DNA from: Crocodylus rhombifer | Taxonomy: Eukaryota; Chordata; Crocodylia; Crocodylidae | NCBI GenBank assembly: GCA_038503035.1 | Contig: JAVSML010018907.1 | Coordinates: 115,616-179,615, forward strand | Length of the DNA stretch: 64,000 bases | Reading direction: 5' to 3' | Notes under the pieces: model-generated | What the model saw: only the letters and a program-made list of their open reading frames with translations | What the model was told of the DNA's origin: nothing | Databases searched by the model: none | In this document: piece by piece, positions 32,347 through 43,385 of the stretch | How the letters are laid out: each line of letters starts with the position of its first letter | Position numbering within the stretch: the stretch's first letter is position 1 | Made by a program: the position numbers and the translations under genes

Positions 32347-32414
32347 GGCTGCGTGCTTTATGTGGGGCTAGCAGGAGAGCAGCAGCAGACGCAGTTCAAA
32401 GCTGGCTGAAGTCA
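32347..32414 (+). repeat. 68-bp repeat unit, copy 1
   Basis: This segment (GGCTGCGTGCTTTATGTGGG at its start, AAAGCTGGCTGAAGTCA at its end) recurs at 33,493-33,562 with roughly 85% identity by eye. The second copy lies between two copies of an L2-like RT catalytic box, so this first copy may be a detached part of the same element family. Confidence 0.6.
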
Positions 32415-33240
32415 ACAAGATCTTTTCATCAGACGCTGGATTAGACGGCGTGGGTCGTCTCTCGGTTAAACAGCTCTGACCTGCAGCGGCTCTGCTCAGG
32501 AAGGATGTGCCATTTTTTACAGTCATTTTACTGACCGTAGACACCCTTAATAAAACGTGACTGTGAAGGAAATGCTAACTGTGTAAAGCATGAACTATAT
32601 TATAAGGCTTTTACAGCTACAGTGAGACAGATAACCAGGCACTTGGGACTACTGTAGAGGCCTGTGACCTGCAAAACTTATAACCCAGCATCCTAATGCA
32701 CAAGTCGAACAAGGAAATTGCAAATATATCACCTGGGAGAATATAGTGGGGACTAGTATAAAAAAAGCCTGTAGATTTACAAAGGATTGGAAAATGCGTT
32801 GCTTCGTAAGATTAGCACCCCTAATCTATAAAAGGAAACCTGTGTCGTACAAAGCTCGTCTACATTTTTAATCATCATCAAATTTGGTTGCGGCAGTGAA
32901 ACAGCAATAAGGCATAAATTATGTGCGTTTCAGGCAAGCGTTAGATACTGTTCAACATGGTAAATTGATTACAGTGTTGGACGGCAAAATCATAGTGGGA
33001 AGAACAACTGAAATGGATTAAACATTGGCCCAGGGTCAAGAAACAGCCAGTCTGATGCACAGAGCGGTACAGAAGAATAATAGAGTAATGCCAATAAATT
33101 GTTCGAGATAGCAAGTGACTAACTAATGAGGAGACAAGAAAGCGCAGACCGAGGCAGGGGAAGAAATCAGCACGTACGGCGCTGCCCGGAGGTGTCCGCA
33201 TCGCGCGTATCTGGATTACGGAGCAAGGGCCACGGTCAGC
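32415..33240. other. Unassigned AT-rich sequence
   Basis: I see no recognisable gene or repeat. Confidence 0.4.
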
Positions 33241-33329
33241 GGCTGAAGCAAGGGGAGCTCGATGCCCCGGCTGTCACATTAGGTGTTGCTGCCATGCCTG
33301 CCCTCTTTCCAGGGGTCAGATCCTCTGCT

Positions 33330-33600
33330 CGTAGGAGCGTTTGTGCTCGAGGGAAGTTTCCCAAAGTGACACCAGACTCCCTCTTGTCACCTTTTCTGTT
33401 GGGTTTAATTGTGAGGCCTTTAGGAGGGGAAGACAGGCTGGAGCACATTGCATTATACAGGTGATGCTCAGCTCTGGACCATGCAGCTCCACGGCTGCAT
33501 GCTTTCCATGGGGCTAGCTGGAGAGAAGCAGCAGAGACGTGACTCAAAGCTGGTTGAAGTCACTTGGCATTATACAGGTGATGTTCAGCTCCGGATCCAT
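33330..33600 (+). mobile_element. Degraded L2-like reverse-transcriptase fragment
   Basis: The frame near 33,350-33,430 reads PKVTPDSLLSPFLLGLIVRPLGG. It resembles the RT text PQGS.LSPLLFNLYMRPLG of the L2 group. In a neighbouring frame, HYTGDAQLW at about 33,451-33,478 looks like a decayed YADDTQLY catalytic box. A second version, HYTGDVQLR, lies at about 33,566-33,594. The stretch between the two boxes contains the repeat unit also seen at 32,347. All frames are broken. The family call rests only on these short motifs. Confidence 0.4.
33493..33562 (+). repeat. 68-bp repeat unit, copy 2
   Basis: It matches 32,347-32,414 (see there). It is bordered on both sides by near-identical segments CATTATACAGGTGATG and the following 15 bases, at about 33,450 and 33,568. 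Confidence 0.6.
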
Positions 33601-34039
33601 GTCTTCCAACCAGACCCTGGCAGGTAAGCGAACATCAGTTTATGCGCAGGATCAGATCTCAGATGAGACATGGGTAGCAGGGGCTCCGGGAAGATGGGTA
33701 TGCAGAGATTTAGCTCCATCTCTGTCTGCAGGTTTCCTAGCCTGCTCAGCGGGCGGCTGTGCTCCCCTACGAGCACCCAGCCCGTCCTCACCAGCAATAC
33801 AGTCCTTCGGTAACAAGCAAAGCAATGAATAAGCATGCACCTGCAGTCACCACTTGCTGCCTCCCCGCGAGCTGTCCCTTCACAGTCTTCTCTCAGCCCT
33901 CTCCTCTGCCAGCGAGACATCCCTCAGGAGGAGACAGCCCACAGCTGAACAGGCTTATCAGGGCTGGCCAAAATCATGGACTGGAGAGTTAGCAGAAATC
34001 ACAAGTATTACCAGCTATCACTTGAGGGGGTCACGATGT
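33601..34039. other. Unassigned, possibly decayed upstream part of the jockey-like element
   Basis: No motif is recognisable until the RT box at 34,080. By position it could be the ruined upstream RT domain. Confidence 0.25.
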
Positions 34040-34900
34040 GAACACTTCTGCTGCGGCTCTGGAAACGACGCGTTTCATCGACGCAGATGACCTGTGCATA
34101 ACAGCCCAAAACGCTGGCTTTGACCATGCTGAAGGATCCCTAGACAAGGCACTAACCTTGTATTATATTGCAAACCGATGACGAGCTAACGCTAACCCAG
34201 TGAAAACACAAGTACGTGCCCTTCCGTCGGAAAAACCACGAGGCCAACCATCAGCTCGTTGTTGCATGGTTCGGGACCCCACCAGTCACTGTCCAAACCC
34301 TGCTTACCCGGGTGTTGCCTTTGATCGAACCCTCTCATACAAAGGACACGTCACGAAGACAAAAGCAAAGGTGAGCACTTGGAACAACATTTTATATGAG
34401 CTCACCAACACGAAATGCGGAGCTAGCCCCTTGACTATCCAAACCACTGCTCTGGCTCTCAGCTTCTCCTCTGCCGAGTGTGCATGCCCTGCATGGAGAG
34501 ATCCAGATGTGCTAAGCGCCTAGCCCCCGTGCTGCACGATAGCTCCTGGTGCATCACAGGACGTCTGACCAGCGCGTACCTGCCGGCTGGCGTCACTCCA
34601 CCCGACATCAGAAGGGCAGTGCCAGCAGGATAAAACAATCGAGACAAATCGAAGATGTGAGACGCCCTCTATACGACCACCCCGCGGCCCACAAATGACT
34701 GAAGTCACGCAGGGGCGTCCTTGCTTGATGCCACACTCAAGGAGACACGACTACAGATGTGGAACAAGAGGCTGGGGGAGGAAAACACATCTGAGGACGA
34801 AGAAATGGATATTCCAGCAGCTGAGTCTTTTCTACCGGGGGCTGAGGAACGACGGCAAAGGTGGTGATGGTCAGTCTCGAGCCCCGACGTACCGGTCAGT
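34040..34900 (+). pseudogene. Jockey-like non-LTR reverse transcriptase, degraded
   Basis: The translation contains TTRFIDADDLCITAQ at about 34,065-34,110, with the catalytic ADD at 34,083-34,091. It continues with LDKALTLYY, a stop, NPVKTQVRAL, then GVAFDRTLSYKGHVTKTKAK, VSTWNNILYELTNTKCGA and TTALALSFSSAECACPAWRD (about 34,310-34,505). These are the hallmark texts of proteins annotated as RNA-directed DNA polymerase from mobile element jockey-like (…LDRTLSYK.H…TK.KV…RNN.L.KL…T.ALAL.YS.AEYA.P.W). Stops at about 34,178 and 34,521 and later frame changes make it a relic. It is clearly different from CR1 and from the LINE at 55,121. No 3' end or target duplication was found. Confidence 0.7.
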
Positions 34901-37900
34901 GTTAGATGCTCCTAGGAACGAGTGAAGAAGCGGGCTACACCGCTGCTTCCATCACCCGCGGCTGCGGCGCACAGCCTAGGACTACGCGACGCCTGCTGCA
35001 ACCCTCGCCGCTTGAAGGCACGCGCACAATGAAAGGTCTCACCAGCTACAATGAACGTGCACGAGCACATGTAACGAAAGGGTCAGATGCAGTGTGCAGA
35101 CACAAACAGAGGACTGGGCACGTCCTTGTCTTGAGCTGCAAAGTCCTAAACAATTTGGGACCCGGTTCACAAGCTCTGCCTGTCTTCTCACAGGATGTGC
35201 ATTCCTGCACAGACCAGCTGAGGCCCCAGGGCCCTGGCTACGAGGGTGCCCTGGACTCAAACTTACTTCCCGACCACGGCCGATGAGCTGAGCTTCCAGA
35301 CACTGCAAGGCCCGCTGAGTCTCACGGGCACCCGGGGATTAGCCGAGTAAGAGGCTGGATGGCCAGATGGAGGCAAAGTCATTTTTAGGGTATCTTCTCA
35401 AAGAGGTGGATGTCGATAAGACAGGGGACGTCTTTTTATGAGGACTCTCGCTCTTTTGATGGCGCATATTTTAGGTTGTGTGGAAAGCACCATGGAAAAC
35501 ATACAACTATGAAAAAATACAAACTTCATAAAGAAATGTTTTGAAGATGGAAGGCCACAGCCAAGGATCAGATTCTCACGTAGCTAAAAGGTTTGTGTTG
35601 AGCCTTTTGATCTTGCCTTGGCGCGGAGGGCTTTGTGCACCGCCTCAGAAGCAGGACACTTGACCACGGCATGCGAGCGCACCAGCCCTAGTGTAGACAG
35701 CACCGAGGGCTTTGCCGTAACAAATGGGAAGCGAAAGAAAGGCCATCGTTACTTGATACGTTTAGTCCTTTTGCCCCAAAAGTCAGGGAGAGGCCAAGGC
35801 CACACAACCTGGGATTGCTGTTGCTGTCTCCAAGCAGATCTGCTGCACACACCGCACGGCCGGCATCCCTGCCTTCCGGCGTCAACACCGAACTGGTGGG
35901 GCTTTCTGAAAAACCTTTTACAGAAGAAAGACAAAGACTCACCACACACGCACCTTATTTGCAGCTCTTCACCACAGAAAAGGTAATTACCTTAAGAGCT
36001 CATTATGAATGCAGGATGTGCAATTACTGCCTGGAAAGAATGCACTATTTTTAGTACCGGAGAGGGAAAGGTGGCAGGTTGACAAGACGTATCCCTCAAG
36101 CAGCAAGACAACTGACTTCTTAAATCTGATTTTTTTTCAGTTGGAAAATCAGTTCCCTTCCTTTCAGAGAAGCTAGTGCACGCAGCACACCAACAGTACG
36201 TCACTAAGACAGCACCTCCCGCACGGAGGCACTTATCCAGGCCGCACAAAGGCTCGCCTGCCTTGAAAGGATCCAAAAGGCTCACATTCACTTGGGGGAT
36301 TTTCTTAGTTTTTAATTAAAGTCTTGCTTCTGTGCAATGCAATTCTTTTTTAAAACGATCTGGCCACACTTCGCAAAACAAACTACGCGTCCGGAAAGCT
36401 TCAGGATGAGTTAGTCCAAAGAACAGTTCACGGGGGCCCGTCTGAATTTCGAGTGAAGTCCTTCTCCGGAGCCAGGTGTGCCTCGTTCACAAGGACACGC
36501 TCCAGGACTGCTCCTCGCTAGTGTTATAACACGTGCTTTGTAGGACCCAAGCAGATTTTTCTTGAGATCTGAGGAAAGCGGACAATGCAGTCCTACTTTC
36601 AAAGCAGTCACCGGTTCCCCCCAATTTATGGCTGCAAGTCAAAGCAAAAGATGGAGAGGGCCACCCTGAGGACAAGGGAAGGAGCTCCCACAGACATCCT
36701 AAAAACATAAAGCATAGTGAGGAAGGCACGAGGCCGCCAGAAAGGTTCCCAGCGCCTGCCTCTGCTACCAGTGCTGGACGGGATTCGGCCAGGAGGCCAC
36801 CACCAGACCCCAGGGCTTTGCTGTAAGAGACGGCAGGATGGAGCAGAGCTCCAAAGAGGGGATTTCTTTGGACGTCTTCCCCACAGGAGCCTGAGGCAGA
36901 CCCGAAGCAAGAGACAGATCCCAGACGCAAGAGAGACTCAGCGCAGCGGGGCAGAGGAGGGATCCTTCTCCCATCAGACATCACGTTATAGCACAAAGCA
37001 GCTGTCCGGGGGGCTCTCCGCGCTGCGTGCCCCGAAGCTGGGGTGCATGCAAGCCAGGAGCCTTTCCAAGCCTGCTCGGCTGCTCTCGGCCCCCTTCCCT
37101 CCCCGGCACTATGAACAGCATCACTGCCGGAGCACAGCTACGCCAATGGACTTGCACCCCTGCTTCGCGCTCCCTCCACTGCCCGCACACTCAACCTCAT
37201 GCTGGGCCATTTGTGACCTACACAGGCCTCCCCCACCCCCTATCAGAAAAAGCATTAAAAATTGTCCCCGTTCCCTGCCAATTGCCTGCTGTTCCCCACA
37301 CCCCACGGGTGCAGGAGTTAAAGAAAACACACACTGCAATGCAGCCACATTTACGAAATGTCAGATACAAAAAAGAGAAAATGCAGTACAGCAAGTACTT
37401 TGCTTCACAGTTTGAGCAACGCCAGTAGCTTTCAGTTACCCTAGGTTTTTATGAGATGAATTTCCCAAAGAGAGACACTTAAAATGCACAGATGAGGCAC
37501 TTGGTGAGCTTTGATCAGACGCTAAGTATTGTTAACCCCTTGGCTTCTGAACAAGTGCCACACAAGACTATTTTGCAGTGCCCTTTGCACAGATCTCCAA
37601 ACGCTGCAACAGGGAATTTCAGGAAAAGATAGTGTTTTGGCATATAAACTGCAAGGTAATACGGTCTTTTCTGGGGCTGCCTGTACAGACAGCATTTTCC
37701 TTTCAGCTAGTTTGAGCAGGCATTTTGGGTGAATAGTGTTAAAGCATCTCTTGCTGCTATGTCTACTGCTCTCTTTGAACGAGCTTGGTGACATGCCTCG
37801 GGGTAACAACAACCCGGAGAGAGGCAACCTGTTGTTGCCTGCTGCTCTCCATAATCCTCCACCCTGACACCAATCCAAGCTGGGTGTATGCATCCCATGC

Positions 37901-38717
37901 AAAGGAGAAGCAAGGCTGGAAAAGGACTACGGGGAATGCTATTCCAAACTCAGGGAACAGCAGCATTGTAGTGGGGTTGCTACAGAAACTGGAACTAGTG
38001 CAAACAAAATGGTTTGCTCTTGGCTCCCCCAGGCCCCCACAGAGAGGAACAGTGGCAAGAGCAGGAAAGCAACACATCTCTGGGCCAGGAAAAAAAAAGA
38101 GAAAGAGCTGAAATGTTTGGGGATTTCATGTCTGAGTTCTGGAAGAGGAGGGCAGCACCCAGACCCAGACAGAAACGGTTCCCAAAAGCTTGCACTTTTG
38201 TTGCGGGTCATGTTCTGTTGGCTTGGCGTTTGCTCCTCTGTGCAATAAAGGTGTTTTCCATGCCGAGTAGGTTCTGAGCGCGGTTTCATACAATCACACC
38301 CATGCCACATCTGTAATAAAAGCCCTTTCATAAAATGGCCGGATGTAGCCTTAAAAGTCATAACCAAAAGCTCACGTTAACATTCAGGTCCGAGTGTCCG
38401 AGTAGAAGCACACTGCAATCCCGGTCACGTGGCCCCAGTGATTTACTGCAGCTCTTGTGCAAGCGCACACCCCTTCCCCACCTGCCCGTTAGTGAGGCCC
38501 TAAGTACACCAAGATCATTTTGATACAAGGCGGACATTGCTTCACTGCCCCCAGCCTCCATCATCTCCCTGCCTCTTTCCATTGCACACAATCATCCTTG
38601 TGCAATGACCCGGGGTGCATTTCAGTGGGCACTTCCCGCTATCCTGCTGCCTAGTAAAAGGCTCACAAGTCTGGGAAGCAGAGGGTTTCCCAGCATGACA
38701 GTGGGCATCATGACACC
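34901..38717. other. Unassigned sequence
   Basis: No gene or transposon is recognised. An A-rich run at 38,090-38,099 and an AATAAA at 38,243-38,248 occur without other support for a transcript end or an LTR. Confidence 0.4.
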
Positions 38718-38719
38718 AT

Positions 38720-39190
38720 TAAAAGATTAGTGTGGTCTTGGGGACAAAAGTTCCTGGAGTTTCTAAGGATTTCCACATTGGGGTCCTATCCAGATCTCTC
38801 CCAGTTATTGGTGAGCTTTCTACAGCTACCCAGAGGTCCTTCCAGCCCGTATTTCTATGTTCTTTATTACCCACTGGGGCTGGGAGCACCCTGAAGAAAT
38901 ACCCTAATGTCTGATGAACTCTGCCTTCCCATACCAGGACTCGAGGAACGGGCATACGGGTCCCTTCAGTGGCCCCGGTGCAGCTTGAGAATCTCAAATG
39001 ACCTGTAACCTCCTTGGCCCATGCCCAGCACATGAGCATCCTCCTTATGACACCACACACCTCCTTAATAGTGGCCCCAACCACCAGTATACCAGCATTT
39101 AAGTGCCACCAGTAACAAACCAAGCAATGGGGCAGTGGGCATCCAGATGGCAATGGCCCCTTGGGGCTCCGCTGGTTATCCTCACCTGCC
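38720..39190 (-). pseudogene. Harbinger (HARBI1-like) transposase relic
   Basis: PIF/Harbinger transposases are DDE nucleases that cut and paste DNA transposons. On the - strand, one open frame from about 39,180 to 38,722 gives ATIKEVCGVIRRMLM, then FSSCTGATEGTRMPVP (about 39,000-38,950). This matches the family signature FPNCTGAIDGTHIPIP, in which the Asp of the DGTH motif is catalytic; here it reads EGTR, with both key residues changed. About 25 codons later comes LGYFFRVLPA, like the family KGYFSMVLQA. Near the end comes SLETPGTFVP, like LEAGTFFPD. No terminal repeats were found, and the downstream half of the protein, with the remaining catalytic residues, is missing. The stretch 38,826-38,860 may be a foreign CR1 tail. 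Confidence 0.55.
38826..38860 (+). repeat. Possible short CR1 3' tail inside the Harbinger relic
   Basis: The + strand reads AGAGGTCCTTCCAGCCCGTA followed by TTTCTATGTTCTT, very like the last 35 bp of CR1. Upstream CR1 text is absent, so this could be a very short insertion or chance. Confidence 0.3.
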
Positions 39191-42100
39191 TCGCTGCTCC
39201 ATCCCACCACTTTCCCCGAGCCCAGAAACCAACGTCCAAGAAGAGCTGCTCCAGAAAAGTTTTGTGCACAAGAAGTCACTTGATTATAGCTGCTGCCGCC
39301 CCCCAAATCATCTTAGCAGCTGGTTCCCAACCACACATACTCATCGAGATAGCCTCCCAGAGGTAAGAGTTTTCCCTCGAAGCTGGCTGACAGCTCGTCA
39401 AAGACACAGCCACCGTGAGACCCCAGACCTGGAGCTAGAGGAGTTTGCTAGCTCAAGTCCGGGTTATTCCCCACGTGCCCCAAGAGGGACTGCCCGGCAG
39501 GGCTCCTCCATACCGCAGGAGAAGCATTCAGCCTTGGCACCGACGCAGAACACAAAACTTGTATTGACTTTCAGCGACTTTCCTTGCAGCAAAACAGCAC
39601 AACAGCAGAAGAGATTTGTACAATTTGGACGTGTTTTGATATCTTCCATGCAAACCGAAGGTCTCCCAGCAATGCTCAAGTTAAACATCTTTAAAATCAG
39701 AGCCTTCTGATCCGACAGTCTGCGGAGACCTGGAGACCTGGCGCTTAGATGCCTCCGCGATAGATGCCTAGGCGCACACGTGGGCACGCTGTGCATCCAA
39801 TACAGGCAGGCACGGAAAAGACAGAGGGAGGTTACTTGAAAACACAGTAAACTAGCAAGCAGCTTTGTGCCATTGAAGAAAAGGAGGAGGCATCTTTTTG
39901 TCCTCAGGCTGTTTCACTTCCCTGAGGGCGACAGGGAAAACTCAGAGAAAGAGGAGGCTGGATTAGGAGCTGGCATGGAAAGAGGGCAGCAGTCGGCAGC
40001 TGGAGAAAAGCAGTAAAACCACCACAGCCCCATCGTCCAGTCCCCAGGCTCTGTCTCAAGGGTCCCGTAAAACCCACCTTTGTACTACAAAACATCTCTC
40101 TACCGGCACTTAACAGCTCGTTTCTAATTTCGGTTGTGAAAATGCACATGCTCCCCAGAGTCAACAATGAAGGGGACAAGCACAGTGTATGACTATCATG
40201 TAGCTAATGTGTACAGATTCCCCACCAGGTCTCAAATATTTTAAGGATGTGAGTGAGCCTCAGACCCCCCACCCCAATGCTTTATTCAGGATTAGATTTG
40301 GCAACAACTCCAAATTGCCCCACTGAACCATCCTTGCATCCAGCTACAGCTCTCAACATGCTGGCCAGAATAAACGGAGGCACAGCAGCCTTTTGTTTTT
40401 GGTTCTGTAGCAGATATGCTTGCGTTTTTCTAATAATACCTAAGAGACATTAATACCCTGAGGGCAGCAGGCTGTGACATTTGCACTCCGGACAGATTCT
40501 GTGTGGTCCCCTTACATGACAAATTTCTATACGGGTAACTTTCTCCCTTTGGAGAACAGTATTACAAATTGGTAGCATACATTCCCTTGCTTGTCCATCG
40601 AGAAAACAGCAGGAAAGGAAGCTGCGTAGTTACTTCAGGGATACTGTTTTGCTACCAGCACACCAAGACTACCACACATCAGCACAGGGCTGCCTGGGAA
40701 GGTGTCACGGGTCTTAAATAATCTTAGGGTTTTCAGACGAGTTGCTGCAGTCATCAGGAATGAGCAGGGTGAAATTTTGCTCAGCGCAGGGAAAATACAG
40801 CCTCCCCTTCTGAACGGACACACGCATGCCCTGCGTCGTGGATGTTCGCACAACCACCATGCATGGGATCCACGGACTCATCCTTTACCCCCATTCCTAT
40901 ATGTCTAGAGGTAGGTCTGAGTCCCACTTCTTTGATTTCCTAACGCAGGATTGGCCATGTGATCTCAGGGTATGGATGAACCCAGCACTGGGGAAGAGCC
41001 CTTGTCAGGGGGAGCTGAATACCTGCAGCAAGCAGCAAACAACCCAACAAGACTGGTGCCTTGCTGAGACCAGTAGATGTGCCTGGACACTTTGTGTGGC
41101 AGTACAGCTGCATTAAAACATTAGCACACAATCATACAACGTGGTATGAAGCAGTCATGCCAGGTCCTTGGAAGACTGTCAGCACAGGCTGAGCCAGCAC
41201 TCGTAAAACTGTACAAACCAAAAGACGGCATTTTAAACGACGGAGCACTGTCAAATGCACATACCACAGTCTCCCGGCGCTGTACGACCAGCAGCCACCT
41301 CCCAACCTTGCCTCGGAGCTAAGAGCAATCTTGTTCTGGCTAGTAATGGGAAACGCACCAAGGGTGTGGACAGATGGATGCCCTAAACACCCTTTAAACC
41401 CCAAAAAGCCAGATTCCAGCAGTCGGGCCGTTACACCCTGCAGCAAGATGCAAATGTGGACCTGCACCGCCACAGCAAAAGGGGAGAGAAGCAGAGCATC
41501 TTAATCAGTACAGGTCCAGCCCTACCCTTGGTTGCACAAGTGCAAATTTTGTGAACTCAGGCTTCTGGGTATAACAGATGCAAAGGAACTCAAGGTAATC
41601 TGTTTAATATTCATTTTATTGGTATTACTGTGACACTCCAACAGAATCTGAAATGAGTAGAGAGTATTAAAAAAGGCAGAGAGAGAAGGAGACAGAAATA
41701 TTGACTGCTGTTTGCATTCCCTAATGATTTCTAATATTCAGAATCAACTGAAGGGCCATTTCAGCAAGGAAGGCAGGCCTAAAAAAAGACACAAAATAAA
41801 CCAACACGTACTGACAAAGCATCTGTAATTCAAACCAGGTTCCAGAGGCAGCGAGGGACAAGTCGGCACCGCAAAAGTAGCCCGACAACACGAGGCGGCC
41901 CGCTGCCCCCAGACCGTCTGCTGGTGAAACCAAGGTGTGACCGTGATGCAGAGCATGCACCGAGTGGCTCGGAGAGCCCTGCGCAGACATCACTGCCCAC
42001 CCAAGAGAAAGCTTCCCTAATGCTAATGCTCAGCTCATTTACCGCACGATGTTGAAGTTGATTGTGGAGTTTCTGCTCAGATGCGGGCGTAATGAGCAGC

Positions 42101-42349
42101 CAGTCACAAATACTTGGTTTCATGTTTTTTAGCAGACTCCTTGGCGGCAGGCGTGTTCCTCAGCGGGCTGCGAAGGGAGCGTAAGAGCGCAACCTCCGTA
42201 AGGAAGAACGAGGAGCTCACGAATGGTTGTGATGACGGTCACCTCAACTGCAGGGAACCACAGCTCAGTGCCCTGCGCCACAACCTGCTGGGTTCAGGGA
42301 CTCTCGTGGGAAATCAGTGAAGCCCGTGGGAAGTGAGAGCTTCACACCT
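39191..42349. other. Unassigned sequence
   Basis: I see no recognisable gene or repeat. Confidence 0.4.
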
Positions 42350-42475
42350 TTGGGGATCTCACTCTGTGCCTCAGTTTCCCCATCTGTAAAAGCAGGATTA
42401 ATACCTCATGCAGCTGCTGGAAGAATAACCGAGCTAAGGGCTGTGGACCGCGGCAATGCAACTGGAAGTGCCTTG
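42350..42475 (+). repeat. MIR SINE fragment
   Basis: CTCTGTGCCTCAGTTTCCCC, ATCTGTAAAAGCAGGATTAA and TACCTCATGCAGCTGCTGG follow the MIR consensus core and 3' region (…CTCTGAGCCTCAGTTTCC.CATCTGTAAAATGGGGATAAT…TACCTCATAGGGTTG). The tRNA-like head is not recognisable. Confidence 0.75.
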
Positions 42476-42561
42476 GACAGACACAAGACCAGAGGACGCC
42501 GAGGAGCGGGGGCAATGCAGGTTTTGAGTTACTACAAGTCAATTTTCTTATTCCAAAAACA

Positions 42562-42594
42562 ACAGCAATGTGTGTGTGTGGGGGGGAGGGGGTT
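42562..42594 (+). repeat. Short (TG)n / G-rich tract
   Basis: This is a TGTGTGTGTG run followed by GGGGGGGAGGGGG. Simple sequence with no further meaning visible. Confidence 0.6.
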
Positions 42595-43091
42595 AATCCT
42601 CAATCTTTGTTACTCTATCACAGGAGCCACCTGGTCTCGTCTGTCTTCATGATTTCATCCTTTCTAAGCAGGGTCATTTGCTGAGAAGGCATAGGCTGGA
42701 GTTTGCCCCCTCGTAGAGTACCTATCATCCAAAGTGAGACTAAACGATGCCTTGATTTTTGTCCGTTCTCCGTCCAGACAATGACGTTTTCACCAACCAT
42801 GGAGAAAACATGTCGAGCCGCACCCGCAGGATGGCTGAGTAGGTTTCTCTCTCTGTGTACTAATTTCAGCAGATCAGGGCATCTTCCTAAGACCACTGTA
42901 CCTGGAACAGGATGGATATCATCCTGAAACACCATACAGGTGGGCACTCTCAGACCACAACTCCTCCTTTGAAGAGGGCTTGAAAACCCAAACTACATTA
43001 GGGAACCGAGTTTCAAGGAACAATTAATCCAGCTAAAGAAGGAGACTCGCCCTGCCCAGCTTTTAGTTTTCCTCACATCAATACCTCACCG

Positions 43092-43377
43092 CAGCGGTTC
43101 GCAACCTCATCAGACTCGAGGCACCTCTTACAAAAGGCCAGCTCTTAGCTTGCACTCATTTTTTTTATGATGGAGAGAATAACACAACGATTCTTCCGTG
43201 GCCAAGACCTCAGAAAGACCACGAGAGGCCCAAATGCACGGATCCCTAGTGGAAGGGCTTCTGGGTTTATACTGTGAATTATGCAATAATTTTGCACACT
43301 TAATTAAGTCAGCATTGCGCCCAGCTCCCCGCATCACCTGTAAGAGGACCTCCTGGCACCCCGGTTGAGAATCACTG
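43092..43377. mobile_element. Non-autonomous hAT MITE 4 (286 bp)
   Basis: The left end CAGCGGTTCGCAACCT and the reverse complement of the right end CAGTGATTCTCAACCG match at 12 of 16 positions. Flanks CCTCACCG (43,084-43,091) and CCCTACCG (43,378-43,385) are a degraded 8-bp duplication (6 of 8). Subterminal text AGACTCGAGGCACC on the left and GGCACCCCGG on the right is typical of Charlie-like hAT MITEs. It is non-coding. Confidence 0.8.
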
Positions 43378-43385
43378 CCCTACCG

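Noticed and set aside
38240..38290. CAATAAAGGTGTTTTCC, resembling the polyadenylation region of an LTR
   Set aside because: I found no second LTR, no TG...CA boundary with duplication and no retroviral coding text nearby.
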